Part shown: positions 35,154 through 44,139 of the stretch, in pieces
Position numbering within the stretch: the first letter of the stretch is position 1
Layout of the letters: each line of letters starts with the position of its first letter
From: Amycolatopsis endophytica
Lineage (GTDB): Bacteria > Actinomycetota > Actinomycetes > Mycobacteriales > Pseudonocardiaceae
Assembly (NCBI RefSeq): GCF_013410405.1
Contig: NZ_JACCFK010000002.1
Location: forward strand, 1,178,001-1,242,000
Reading direction: 5' to 3'
Length of the DNA stretch: 64,000 bases
Program-made: the position numbers and the translations under genes
Notes under the pieces: generated by a model
Databases searched by the model: none
What the model was told of the DNA's origin: nothing
The model's input: only the letters and a program-made list of their open reading frames with translations

Positions 35154-36542
35154 GTGGCATCTGAGGCACCGGCCGCGCACCTGACCGATTCGCGCGCGCT
35201 GGGCTCGTTGTTCGCGTCCGCGGAGATCCGGGATGTTTTCACCGACCGGGCGATGATCCAGTCGTGGCTCGACGTCGAGGTCGCGCTCGTGAGGGCACAG
35301 GCCGATCTCGGAATCGTCCCCGCGGACGACGCGGACACCATCGCCGCGAGCGCGCTGGCGACGGAGTGGGACCTGAACGCGCTCGCGACCGAGATCGGGC
35401 GCACGGCACACCCCCTGGTGCCCGTGATCCGCGAGCTGGCCGCCCGCAGCGGCGACGCCGGTGGGTGGGTCCACTACGGAGCGACCACACAGGACATCAC
35501 CGACACGGGCCTGGTCCTGCAGGCGCGCGCCGCGCTCGACCTGACCGCCGCGCTCCTTCGCGACCTCATCGGCACATTGACCGGACTCGCGCGCCGTCAC
35601 CGCGATCTGCCCATGATCGGGCGTACGCACGCCCAGCACGCGCTGCCGATCACACTCGGGTTCAAGTTCGCGGTACTGCTGGCCGAAGCCGAACGTCATC
35701 TCCAGCGGCTCACCCAGCTGCGGCCACGTGTGCTCGTCGCCGAACTCGGCGGGGCGGTGGGATCGATGGCCTCGTTCGGCCCACAGGGCCCTGAATTGCT
35801 GCACCGCATGGCCCGGCACCTCGATCTCGGCACTCCGGACATCGCCTGGCACACCGCGCGGGACGGCTTCGCCGAGCTGACCTGCGTGCTCTCGATGATC
35901 TCCGCCACCTGCGGGAAGATCGCGAACGAGATTCGCGTCCTGCAGCGCACCGAGGTCGCCGAAATCGAGGAGCCGTTCGTCCTCGGCAAGGTCGGCAGCA
36001 GCACCATGCCGCACAAGCGAAACCCCATGCTGGCCGAGTTCGTGCTGTCCAACGCGATCCTCACCCGGCAGTCCCCGGCGGCCATGCTCACCGCGATGCT
36101 CCAGGAGCACGAGCGGGACATGACGGTGTGGGGCGTCGAGTGGTCGGTCCTGCCGGAGACGTTCATCCTCACGGGCGGTCTGCTCGAACGCGCCACCCGA
36201 TTGCTCGACGGCCTGATCGTGCACCCGGAAGCCATCCGGCGGAACTTGCACCGTCTCGGTGACCTGATGCTGTCCGAGGTCGCGATGATGCGCCTCGCGA
36301 ACGAGCTGGGCAAGACCGAGGCGCACGAGGTCGTCTACCAGGCGGCCATGGCCGCATGGGAATCCGGCCGGTCGCTCAAGGACGCGCTGCTCGACGACGA
36401 ACGGGTCAGGGCGGCGACCGATCCGGCGGAACTGGACCGGCTTCTGGTCCCGGAGTCCTACCTGGGCTCCTGCGCGAGCTTCGTGGATCAGGTGCTGGCG
36501 GGGTCGGCGGCGCGACAGGCCGAGGAGGACTCCGGTGCCTGA
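35154..36542 (+). CDS. Lyase of the fumarase/adenylosuccinate-lyase superfamily
   Basis: 462 residues from GTG 35154 (AAGGAGAA before it). The signature GSSTMPHKRNP is complete, as are HYGATTQDITD and RTHAQHALPITLG. The closest named relatives by motif are 3-carboxymuconate cycloisomerase and C-N lyases such as aspartase, adenylosuccinate lyase and EDDS lyase; all eliminate across a C-N or C-O bond to give fumarate-type products. First gene of set B. Which substrate it uses is unknown; a C-N elimination suits the other genes. Confidence 0.88.
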   Translation: MASEAPAAHLTDSRALGSLFASAEIRDVFTDRAMIQSWLDVEVALVRAQADLGIVPADDADTIAASALATEWDLNALATEIGRTAHPLVPVIRELAARSGDAGGWVHYGATTQDITDTGLVLQARAALDLTAALLRDLIGTLTGLARRHRDLPMIGRTHAQHALPITLGFKFAVLLAEAERHLQRLTQLRPRVLVAELGGAVGSMASFGPQGPELLHRMARHLDLGTPDIAWHTARDGFAELTCVLSMISATCGKIANEIRVLQRTEVAEIEEPFVLGKVGSSTMPHKRNPMLAEFVLSNAILTRQSPAAMLTAMLQEHERDMTVWGVEWSVLPETFILTGGLLERATRLLDGLIVHPEAIRRNLHRLGDLMLSEVAMMRLANELGKTEAHEVVYQAAMAAWESGRSLKDALLDDERVRAATDPAELDRLLVPESYLGSCASFVDQVLAGSAARQAEEDSGA

Positions 36543-37422
36543 ACCCATCGGCGTGATCGGCACGGGGGCCATGGGCTCGCGCTTCGCCCGGCGGCTGGCC
36601 GGGCTCGGCCATCCCGTGCACGCCTGGAACCGCACCCCCGCTCGTGTCGAAGCGCTGCAGGACGCGGGCGTGGTCGCCCAGTCCACGCCGCGCGCCGTCG
36701 CCGAACGGTGCGAGCTCCTCGTGTGCATGGTGTGGGACTCCGAGGCGCTGCGCTCTGTCGCAAGAGGACCCGGCGGCTTCATCGCCGGGATGTCACACCG
36801 GCACGTGGTACTCGACGCCAGCACGGTCGAGCCCGAAGTGAGCGCCGAGATCGCAACCGCGGTCGCGGGCGCCGGAGCGGCGATGCTCGACACACCGGTG
36901 TCGGGCAGCCTCGACGCCGCCGAGAGCGGGCGACTCATGATCATGTCGAGCGGGCCCGTGCGGGCATTCGACCGCGCACGTCCAGTGCTGGACGCACTCG
37001 CGCGGTCGGTCCGGCACGTCAGCGAGGTCAACGGCAGCGCGCTCGCACTGAAGCTGGCGATCAACCTGCAGGTGGCCCTCCAGGAGGTCGCGTGGGGCGA
37101 AGGCCTCGCCCTGGCCGCGGAATTCGGCATCGATCGCGTCCAGGCGACGAGTGTGATGCTGGACAGCGTCATCGCCTCACCGATGCTGCACTACCGGGCA
37201 CCGTTCGTGCTCGATCCTCCCGGTGAAGTGTGGGCGAGCAGCGCACAACTGCTCAAGGACGTCTCCTACGCGGTCGCTCGGAGCGGCGGGCACGCGGTCG
37301 CCGGCCGCCACGCTCGCGACCTGCTCGCGAAGATCTGCGGGGACGAGCGGGCGGACCGCGAGGCCGCGGAGCTGATGATCGCCGTCGCCGACGGCGAACG
37401 ACCGGATGGGCCGACGCGGTGA
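36535..37422 (+). CDS. NAD(P)-dependent 3-hydroxyisobutyrate-dehydrogenase-family protein (set B)
   Basis: 295 residues from GTG 36535, overlapping the lyase by 8 bases. Rossmann motif IGVIGTGAMGSRFARR, substrate motif LDTPVSGSLDAAESGRLMIM and catalytic lysine in LALKLAINLQ. Counterpart of the set A gene at 26652 but clearly diverged, so the two sets were not made by a recent tandem copy. Ends GTGA into the alcohol dehydrogenase gene. Confidence 0.87.
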   Translation: MPEPIGVIGTGAMGSRFARRLAGLGHPVHAWNRTPARVEALQDAGVVAQSTPRAVAERCELLVCMVWDSEALRSVARGPGGFIAGMSHRHVVLDASTVEPEVSAEIATAVAGAGAAMLDTPVSGSLDAAESGRLMIMSSGPVRAFDRARPVLDALARSVRHVSEVNGSALALKLAINLQVALQEVAWGEGLALAAEFGIDRVQATSVMLDSVIASPMLHYRAPFVLDPPGEVWASSAQLLKDVSYAVARSGGHAVAGRHARDLLAKICGDERADREAAELMIAVADGERPDGPTR

Positions 37423-38441
37423 AGGCCGCCGTCCTGCACGGACCCGGGGACCTGCGGGTCGAGGAAGTGCCCGATCCGCCGGTCCCGCGCCCGGACGAGG
37501 TCACCATCGCCGTGCACCGGTGCGGCCTCTGCGGTACCGACGCGCACGAGTACGCGCACGGTGGTCCGATGACGCCCCTCCGCGAACGCCACCCGTGGTC
37601 GGGACACCTCGGCCCGACGATCATCGGTCACGAGTTCATGGGCACGGTGACCCGGGCGGGAACGGCGGCGGGTTTCGCCGAAGGTGCGCGGATCGTCGCG
37701 GGGGCGGGCCACTGGTGTGGTGACTGCCCGCCTTGCCGCGCGGGACGGACGAACCTGTGCCGTCGCTACCACACCTACGGGCTGAGCACGCACGGCGGGA
37801 TGGCCGAATTCGTCACGGTGCCCGCGGCGATGTGCGCAGGTGTACCGGACGGGTGCACGGACGACAACGCCGCACTGGCCCAGCCGGTCTCGATCGCGAT
37901 GCACGCGCTGGACCGGGGACAGGTGCCCGAGGACAGCGAGATCCTCGTGATCGGTGCCGGCGGCGTCGGCGCGCTCCTCGTGGCCGCCGCGGCGGATCGC
38001 GGACTGACCGTCCACGTGGCCGACCTCGACCCCGTCCGCCTGGCTGCCGCACGGCGCCTGGGCGCGGCCACCACTCAGCAGGTGGACGGGCAGACCGGGG
38101 CGACCGCGTTCCGCGGGCTGGCCACGGTCTTCGAGACCTCCGGCGCGGCCGCCGGCCTGCGCATGGCACTCGATGCGACGGCTCCCGGCGGCCGGATCGT
38201 CGCGGTCGGCTTGCCCGGCGGCACCGCCGAGTTCGACCTGCGGGCCGCCGTAGTGTCCGAAAAGGACATTCGAACGTCCAGTGCGCACGTCTGCCGGCGC
38301 GACCTGCCGGCGGCGGTCGACCTGCTGTCCCGCTTGGACCTGGCCACCGAGATCGTGGCCAGGGTGCTGCCGTTGGACCGGATCCACGACGGACTGGCCG
38401 GCGGGGGCAAAACCCTGATCGACATCCGGGGAAAGGAATAA
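37419..38441 (+). CDS. Zinc-dependent alcohol dehydrogenase (MDR)
   Basis: 340 residues from GTG 37419, overlapping the previous stop. Catalytic-zinc residues C38 (GLCGTD), H71-E72 (GHEF); structural zinc from C100, C103, C106 and C114. Cofactor loop VIGAGGVGALL. This is the threonine/polyol/butanediol-dehydrogenase branch of medium-chain dehydrogenases. Set A has no such gene. It would oxidise an alcohol to the aldehyde or ketone handled by the downstream aldehyde dehydrogenase. Confidence 0.9.
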   Translation: MKAAVLHGPGDLRVEEVPDPPVPRPDEVTIAVHRCGLCGTDAHEYAHGGPMTPLRERHPWSGHLGPTIIGHEFMGTVTRAGTAAGFAEGARIVAGAGHWCGDCPPCRAGRTNLCRRYHTYGLSTHGGMAEFVTVPAAMCAGVPDGCTDDNAALAQPVSIAMHALDRGQVPEDSEILVIGAGGVGALLVAAAADRGLTVHVADLDPVRLAAARRLGAATTQQVDGQTGATAFRGLATVFETSGAAAGLRMALDATAPGGRIVAVGLPGGTAEFDLRAAVVSEKDIRTSSAHVCRRDLPAAVDLLSRLDLATEIVARVLPLDRIHDGLAGGGKTLIDIRGKE

Positions 38442-38443
38442 CG

Positions 38444-39835
38444 ATGACACAGCGACGTCTCATCAAGAACGGCACGATCGTGTCGATGGATCCGACGCTC
38501 GGTGACCTGGCCCGCGGTGACGTGCTCGTCGAGGACGACAGGATCGAGGCACTCGCCCCGGATCTGGGGCCGGTCGACGCCGAGATCATCGACGCGTCCG
38601 GCTGCATCGTCATGCCCGGGCTGATCGACACGCACCGGCACACCTGGCAGGCTTTCCTCCGCGGTATCGCGGCGGATTGGACGCTGGGCCAGTACATGAC
38701 CGGCCTCCACCTGGGGCTGAGCGCCTTCTTCACCGCGGAAGACACCTACGCAGGCAACTTCGCCGGTGCCGTCGAAGCACTCGACAGCGGCATCACGACA
38801 CTGCTCGACTGGTCGCACAACGTCAACACCCCGGAGCAGAGCGACGCCGCCGTGCACGCGCTGGCCGACTCCGGGATCCGGGCCGTGTTCGCGCACGGGG
38901 GCGGCGCGGACATGTACCAGGTGCCCAGCGACGTGCCGCACGACCGGGACGTGCGCCGCGTGCGCGGCGAGCACTTCTCAGCCGGAGACGGTCTCCTGAC
39001 CATGGCGATGGCCCTGCGCGGCCCGCAGTTCGCCACCGTGGACGTCACCGAGTCCGACGTGGCGCTCGCGCGGGAACTCGACCTGCCGATCACCCTGCAC
39101 GCGGGTGACGGCGAATGGGGCCGCTCCGGGCCGATCCGCCGGTTGGCCGAGCGCGGGCTCCTCGGTCCCGACACCACCTACGTGCATTGCAACACCCTCG
39201 GCGACGACGAGCTGCGACTGATAGCGGACTCGGGGGGCACCGTCTCGATCGCACCCGACATCGAGATGCAGATGGGGCACGGCTGGCCGGCGACCGGCCG
39301 GTTGCTCGCCGCAGGAATCCGTCCCGGCTTGTCGATCGACACGTGCGTGTCGAACGGGGGTCACCTGTGGGGCACCATGCGGGTCGCCCTCGCCACCCAG
39401 CGCGCGCTGGACAACTCGGAACCGGGTGCCAGTGACCGCCCGGAGGTCTCGCTGGGCTCCCGCGACGTGCTGTCCTTCGCCACCCTCGACGGCGCGCGCG
39501 TGCTCGGACTCGGCCACAAGGTGGGCTCGCTGACCCCCGGCAAGCAGGCCGACATTCTGCTCGTCCGCGCGGACACCGTCGCACTGGCCCCGCTCAACAA
39601 CCCCGTCGGCCAGCTCGTCTACGCAGCCCACCCCGGCCTGGTCGACACGATCCTGGTCGCCGGTGAAGTGGTCAAACACCACGGTGTCCTCATCGGCGAC
39701 CGCGCCAAGCGGGCTTGCCGCCTGGCCACCGAGCACCGGGACGCGTTGTTCGATCGCGCCGCGCGCAGCGAACGGCTCACCGATGCGCGGACGGGCGGCG
39801 GCTGGCAGCCGGCACCCCTGACGGCCGCGAACTGA
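38444..39835 (+). CDS. AtzA/TrzA-type amidohydrolase (set B)
   Basis: 463 residues from ATG 38444, with GGAAAGGAAT before it. Metal residues H64/H66 in IDTHRHTW, ITLHAGDG, VHCNTLGDDE and SIDTCVSNGG. It shares ADWTLGQY, EALDSGITT and EMQMGHG..PATGR with the set A enzyme at 22595, so they are true paralogues with likely related ring-N or amide substrates. C-terminal extension RSERLTDARTGGGWQP is its own. Confidence 0.9.
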   Translation: MTQRRLIKNGTIVSMDPTLGDLARGDVLVEDDRIEALAPDLGPVDAEIIDASGCIVMPGLIDTHRHTWQAFLRGIAADWTLGQYMTGLHLGLSAFFTAEDTYAGNFAGAVEALDSGITTLLDWSHNVNTPEQSDAAVHALADSGIRAVFAHGGGADMYQVPSDVPHDRDVRRVRGEHFSAGDGLLTMAMALRGPQFATVDVTESDVALARELDLPITLHAGDGEWGRSGPIRRLAERGLLGPDTTYVHCNTLGDDELRLIADSGGTVSIAPDIEMQMGHGWPATGRLLAAGIRPGLSIDTCVSNGGHLWGTMRVALATQRALDNSEPGASDRPEVSLGSRDVLSFATLDGARVLGLGHKVGSLTPGKQADILLVRADTVALAPLNNPVGQLVYAAHPGLVDTILVAGEVVKHHGVLIGDRAKRACRLATEHRDALFDRAARSERLTDARTGGGWQPAPLTAAN

Positions 39836-39854
39836 GAACAAGGAGAAAACGGAA

Positions 39855-41186
39855 ATGGGTATCGCCACCTACGGCAGCACCAACGTCGACTGGGAAGCGC
39901 GGATCGACATGGACCGGCTGCGCACCGAACGACTGGCGCGGCTGCGGGACCACCTCGAGCGGTCCGAGTTCGGTGCCGTGCTGGCATTCGACTTCTACAA
40001 CATCCGGTACATGACCGCGACGCACATCGGGACCTGGGGCATCGACAAGATGGTCCGGTTCGCGTTGCTCATGCGCGGCGCCGAACCGATCGTGTGGGAC
40101 TTCGGTTCCGCCGCCAAGCACCACCAGCTGTACAACCCCTGGCTCACCGACGAAGACGGCACCTCGCGGTCCCGGGCCGGAATCTCCACGCTGCGCGGAG
40201 CGATCCACCCCGGGGCGGGCCGGGCGGAGTCGGTGGCCGCCAAAGTCGCCGAGGAGCTGCGCGCGCACGGGCTGGACAAGGAACCGCTCGGCGTCGACTT
40301 CATCGAGCTGCCCGTGCACCGGGCCCTGCTCGCCGAAGGGATCGACGTGCAGGACGGGCAGCAGGTCTTCCTCGAAGCGCGCCGCGTCAAGACGCGCGAC
40401 GAAATTTCCCTGCTCACGCACGCTTGTGGCCTGGCCGACATGGCCTACGAGGAGCTGTACCGGGCTCTGAAGCCGGGGATGAAGGAGAACGAGACCGTCG
40501 GGCTGGTGTCCAAACTGCTCTACGACAACGGCTCGGAGTTCGTCTCGGGGATCAACGCGATCTCCGGTGAGCGCTGCAACCCGCACCCGCACCTCTACTC
40601 CGACCGGATGATGCGGCCCGGCGACCCGGCCTACTTCGACATCGTGCACACCTACCTGGGCTACCAGACCTGCTACTACCGGACGTTCGCGGTCGGCAGC
40701 GCCTCGCCGGCGATGCGCGACGCCTACAAACGGGCGCGTGAGATCATGGATGTCTCACTCGCCGCGGTCAAACCCGGTGTCACCACCGCCGACATCGTGT
40801 CCCTCTGGCCGAAGGCACAGGACTTCGGCTTCGACAACGAGGAAGCGGCCTTCGCGCTGCAGTACGGGCACGGCGTGGGTATCTCCGTGTGGGAAAAGCC
40901 GATCTTCTCCCGTCTGACCTCGCTCGACCACCCCGAGGTCCTCGAGGAGGGCAACGTGTTCGCACTGGAGACCTACTGGCCCGCCAAGGACGGCTGGTCG
41001 GCCGCCCGGATCGAGGAGGAACTGGTGGTGACCGCCGACGGATGCGAGGTCATCACCCGTTTCCCCGCCGAGGAGCTCCTGGTCGCAGGGCAACGCTACT
41101 TCGCCGCGACCGGTCCGCTGCCCGCCGTCCGTGAGTCCCAGTCACATCTCAACACCCCTGAGGGACGGAACGGAGCCCCCGCGTGA
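39855..41186 (+). CDS. M24-fold protein lacking two metal ligands (set B)
   Basis: 443 residues from ATG 39855, AAGGAG before it. Paralogue of the protein at 25397: shares FDFYNIRY, WDFGSAAKHHQLY, ISGERCNPHPH and the catalytic region YFDIVHTYLGYQTCYYRTF. D262, H339, E372 and E387 are kept, while V264 and Y274 replace the metal-binding aspartates exactly as in set A. Consistent replacement in both copies argues for a distinct, probably metal-free subfamily rather than chance decay. Overlaps the aldehyde dehydrogenase (GTGA). Confidence 0.88.
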   Translation: MGIATYGSTNVDWEARIDMDRLRTERLARLRDHLERSEFGAVLAFDFYNIRYMTATHIGTWGIDKMVRFALLMRGAEPIVWDFGSAAKHHQLYNPWLTDEDGTSRSRAGISTLRGAIHPGAGRAESVAAKVAEELRAHGLDKEPLGVDFIELPVHRALLAEGIDVQDGQQVFLEARRVKTRDEISLLTHACGLADMAYEELYRALKPGMKENETVGLVSKLLYDNGSEFVSGINAISGERCNPHPHLYSDRMMRPGDPAYFDIVHTYLGYQTCYYRTFAVGSASPAMRDAYKRAREIMDVSLAAVKPGVTTADIVSLWPKAQDFGFDNEEAAFALQYGHGVGISVWEKPIFSRLTSLDHPEVLEEGNVFALETYWPAKDGWSAARIEEELVVTADGCEVITRFPAEELLVAGQRYFAATGPLPAVRESQSHLNTPEGRNGAPA

Positions 41187-42661
41187 CAACCACACTGGCG
41201 GAGTACCGGATGCGCATCGGCGCCACGTGGGCCGAAGCGGCCGACGGCAGGCGCTACGACACCGTCAACCCCTTCACCGGCCGGGCGTGGGCGAGCGTGC
41301 CCGACGGCGGACCGGAGGACGTCGACCGCGCCGTCGAGGCGGCCACCGCGGCGATGACCGGCGAGTGGGGACGAGCCACCGGTTTCGAACGAGCCCGCCT
41401 CATGCGCCGCCTGGCGGACGTCCTGGAACGCGACGCGGACGAGCTGGCCCGCCTGGAAAGCACCGACAACGGCAAGTTGATCCGGGAGACCTCCGGGCAG
41501 GCGAAGGCGCTACCGGAGTGGCTCCGCTACTTCGCCGGCGTCGCCGACAAACTACAAGGCGACGTCATCCCCGCCCAGAACCCGGATTTCCTCATTTACA
41601 CCCGGCACGAGCCGGTCGGGGTGGTGGGGGCCATCGTGCCCTGGAACTCGCCACTGTCGCTGCTGATGTGGAAGTTCGCCCCGCTGCTGGCGGCCGGGTG
41701 CGCACTGGTGGTCAAGCCGTCCGAATACACCCCGGTCACCGCGCTCGCGCTCGCCGAGCGGGCGGTGGAAGCGGGTCTGCCACCGGGTGTGCTGAACGTC
41801 GTGACCGGGCAGAGCGCCGACCTCGGCCGAGCGCTGGTGGCTCATCCCGGCGTGCGGCAGGTGGCGTTCACCGGTTCACCGGAGGTGGGCATCAAAGTCG
41901 CCCAGGGCGCCGCGGCACACCTGGCCCGGACCACCCTCGAGCTCGGCGGCAAGTCGGCCCAGGTCGTCTTTCCGGACAGCGACCTCGACGCGGTGGTCGA
42001 CGGCGTGATCGCCGGGATCTTCGCCGCCTCAGGACAGACCTGCGTCGCCGGTTCGCGCCTGGTGGTGCACGAGGAGGTCGAGCAACCCGTCCTGGACCGC
42101 CTCGTGGAGCGGACCCGCGCCATCAAGCTCGGTGATCCGCTCGACCCGGCGAGTGAGATGGGCCCGCTCGCCAACGAGACGCAGCTCAAGACCGTCACGG
42201 GCTTCGTGGAGCGGGCGGCCGCCGAGGGGGCGCGGATCGTGCACGGCGGAGGGGGCGACCCGGCCCTCGGCGGCATGTTCTACCTCCCCACCGTCGTCAC
42301 CGGGGTGCGTCCGGACATGGAGATCGCGCAGGAGGAGATCTTCGGCCCCGTGCTGTCGGTGCTGCGCTTCCGCACCGAGGACGAGGCGGTCCGCATAGCC
42401 AACGGGACGCGGTACGGGCTGGGGGCCGGTGTCTGGACGAACGATGTGCGCAGGGCCCACCGGGTGGCGCACCGACTGCGGGCGGGCAACGTGTGGATCA
42501 ACGCTTACCGCATGGTCGCGCCGAACGTGCCTTTCGGCGGCAACGGCCACAGCGGCTGGGGCCGGGAAAGCGGGATGGACGCCGTGCGTGAGTACACCGA
42601 CACGAAAGCGGTGTGGGTCGATCTCGCGGGCAACGCCCGCGACCCGTTCCGGCTCAACTGA
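41183..42661 (+). CDS. Aldehyde dehydrogenase (set B)
   Basis: 492 residues from GTG 41183. E253 (LELGGKSAQ) and C287 (ASGQTCVAG) are the catalytic pair; VPWNSPLSLLMWKFAP and AFTGSPEVG contact NAD. The FGGNGHSGWGRESG ending places it near betaine-aldehyde and hydroxymuconic-semialdehyde dehydrogenases. The subfamily differs from the set A enzyme, so the two sets may act on different aldehydes after similar early steps. Followed by a strong hairpin. Confidence 0.93.
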   Translation: MTTTLAEYRMRIGATWAEAADGRRYDTVNPFTGRAWASVPDGGPEDVDRAVEAATAAMTGEWGRATGFERARLMRRLADVLERDADELARLESTDNGKLIRETSGQAKALPEWLRYFAGVADKLQGDVIPAQNPDFLIYTRHEPVGVVGAIVPWNSPLSLLMWKFAPLLAAGCALVVKPSEYTPVTALALAERAVEAGLPPGVLNVVTGQSADLGRALVAHPGVRQVAFTGSPEVGIKVAQGAAAHLARTTLELGGKSAQVVFPDSDLDAVVDGVIAGIFAASGQTCVAGSRLVVHEEVEQPVLDRLVERTRAIKLGDPLDPASEMGPLANETQLKTVTGFVERAAAEGARIVHGGGGDPALGGMFYLPTVVTGVRPDMEIAQEEIFGPVLSVLRFRTEDEAVRIANGTRYGLGAGVWTNDVRRAHRVAHRLRAGNVWINAYRMVAPNVPFGGNGHSGWGRESGMDAVREYTDTKAVWVDLAGNARDPFRLN

Positions 42662-42672
42662 ACCCGAACGGC

Positions 42673-42706
42673 GGGGCCACGAGCACACGGATGTCGTCGT
42701 GGCCCC
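42673..42706 (+). terminator. Hairpin after the set B aldehyde dehydrogenase
   Basis: GGGGCCACGA pairs with TCGTGGCCCC across a 14-base loop, and outer GAAC/GTTC can extend it. No U-tract follows, as is usual in high-GC actinomycetes. It could end the message or reduce expression of the MFS gene 174 bases downstream. Confidence 0.6.
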
Positions 42707-42880
42707 GTTCGCGGACCGCGCACCGGCGTGCGACCGCGCACCCGTCGCCGTGCCGTGCGGGTCGAGAACCGGCGCCCGGATGCCGCACTGCCCGACGAAC
42801 CCACACCCGCCGGCGCCACCAGACCACCACATGGCTGTCCGCGTCATGCCGGCACGAAGCCCTGACATCGGAGTCACCCC

Positions 42881-44110
42881 ATGGCAAACCGTACGAAGTG
42901 GACGGTTCTCGCGAGCTGCTTCCTCGCCTACACCTTCGACGCCGTCGAGCTCGTCGCTCTGACGGTCGCGCTACCCACCATCCGCTCGGATCTGCACCTC
43001 ACGGCCGTGCAGGGCGGGTGGCTGGCCACCGCGACACTGCTGGGCATCGGCTTCAGCAGCCTGTCGGCGGGCTGGTTCGCCGACAACCACGGACGCAAGA
43101 CCGCATTGCTCACCTCATTGCTGGTTTTCGGGGTGTTCACGGCACTCCTCGCGGTCCCCGGCGGTTTCTGGCTGCTGCTCACCCTGCGGTTCGTCGCCGG
43201 GTTCGGGCTGGGTGGCGTGTGGAGCGCCGTCTCGACACTGGTCGTGGAGGCCTGGCCCGAACACCAGCGTGCCCGCGCGGTCGCGTTCGTGATCGCGGCG
43301 TTCCCGGTGGGCGGCGTGATCGCCTCGCTGGCCGGCTCTCTGCTGCTACCCGACTGGCGGTTGATGTTCCTGGTTCTGGGCGCGGCGGTACTGGTCCCGG
43401 TGCTCGTCGTCGCCGTCACGATCGAGGAGTCCACCAGCTGGCTGGCGCAGCGCCGCACCGGCGCCGGGGAACGCTCCAGGTCCGTCACCATCAAGGAAAT
43501 CTTCGCACCGGAACTGCGGAAATCCACGGTGCTCGGGACGGTCGTGGTCGCGCTGGCCCAGGTCGGGTTCTGGGGGGTCAGCACGTGGCTGCCCACCTTC
43601 CTGACCGGCCGCGGTCTCGACATCAAGCTCGTCGCTCTGCTGGTCGCCGCGAACAACGCCGCGATGTTCGTCGGCTACAACGTTTTCGGCTACGTCGCCG
43701 ACAGGATCGGCCGCAAGGTCACCATCATGCTCACTCTCCTGGCCTCCGCCCTGATCCTCCCGGTCTACGTACTGACCACGAGCCACAGCGTGCTCGTCTG
43801 GATCGGGCCGTTGTTCGCCTTCCTGGCCTCGTTCGGGGCACTGTTCGGCGCCTATCTCGGCGGGTTGTTCCCCACTCGGGTGCGTGCCAGCGGCGCCGGA
43901 TTCTGTTTCAACGTCGGCCGCGGTGTCTCGGCCTTCGCCCCGTTGGCGCTCGGCGGACTGGCCGCAGGGTACGGACTGTCCTCGGGTCTGATCGTGTGCG
44001 CCGGGTTCTTCGTGTTGTCCGCGCTGGGGATGATCCCGCTGCCGCGGCTCGAGGCGGCGGGGGCGGCGGACCGGGCAGTGGCCGCCTCGCCCGACACGGT
44101 GAGCGGGTGA
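42881..44110 (+). CDS. MFS transporter, aromatic-acid/H+ symporter type
   Basis: 409 residues with 12 predicted membrane segments. The loop GWFADNHGRKTAL between segments 2 and 3 and YVADRIGRKVTIM in the second half are the MFS signature motifs; the opening FLAYTFDAVELVALTVALPTI is typical of the AAHS/metabolite-symporter group. Likely imports the set B substrate. It has its own 219-base upstream region but points the same way, and may be cotranscribed weakly past the hairpin. Confidence 0.88.
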   Translation: MANRTKWTVLASCFLAYTFDAVELVALTVALPTIRSDLHLTAVQGGWLATATLLGIGFSSLSAGWFADNHGRKTALLTSLLVFGVFTALLAVPGGFWLLLTLRFVAGFGLGGVWSAVSTLVVEAWPEHQRARAVAFVIAAFPVGGVIASLAGSLLLPDWRLMFLVLGAAVLVPVLVVAVTIEESTSWLAQRRTGAGERSRSVTIKEIFAPELRKSTVLGTVVVALAQVGFWGVSTWLPTFLTGRGLDIKLVALLVAANNAAMFVGYNVFGYVADRIGRKVTIMLTLLASALILPVYVLTTSHSVLVWIGPLFAFLASFGALFGAYLGGLFPTRVRASGAGFCFNVGRGVSAFAPLALGGLAAGYGLSSGLIVCAGFFVLSALGMIPLPRLEAAGAADRAVAASPDTVSG

Positions 44111-44139
44111 GGACCTCGGCCGTGCTCCCGTCTCGTGCC

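Noticed and set aside
34616..35164. Possible small gene of about 180 codons before set B
   Set aside because: No domain, no ribosome site, arginine-rich composition of noncoding high-GC DNA, and it overlaps several LacI operators.
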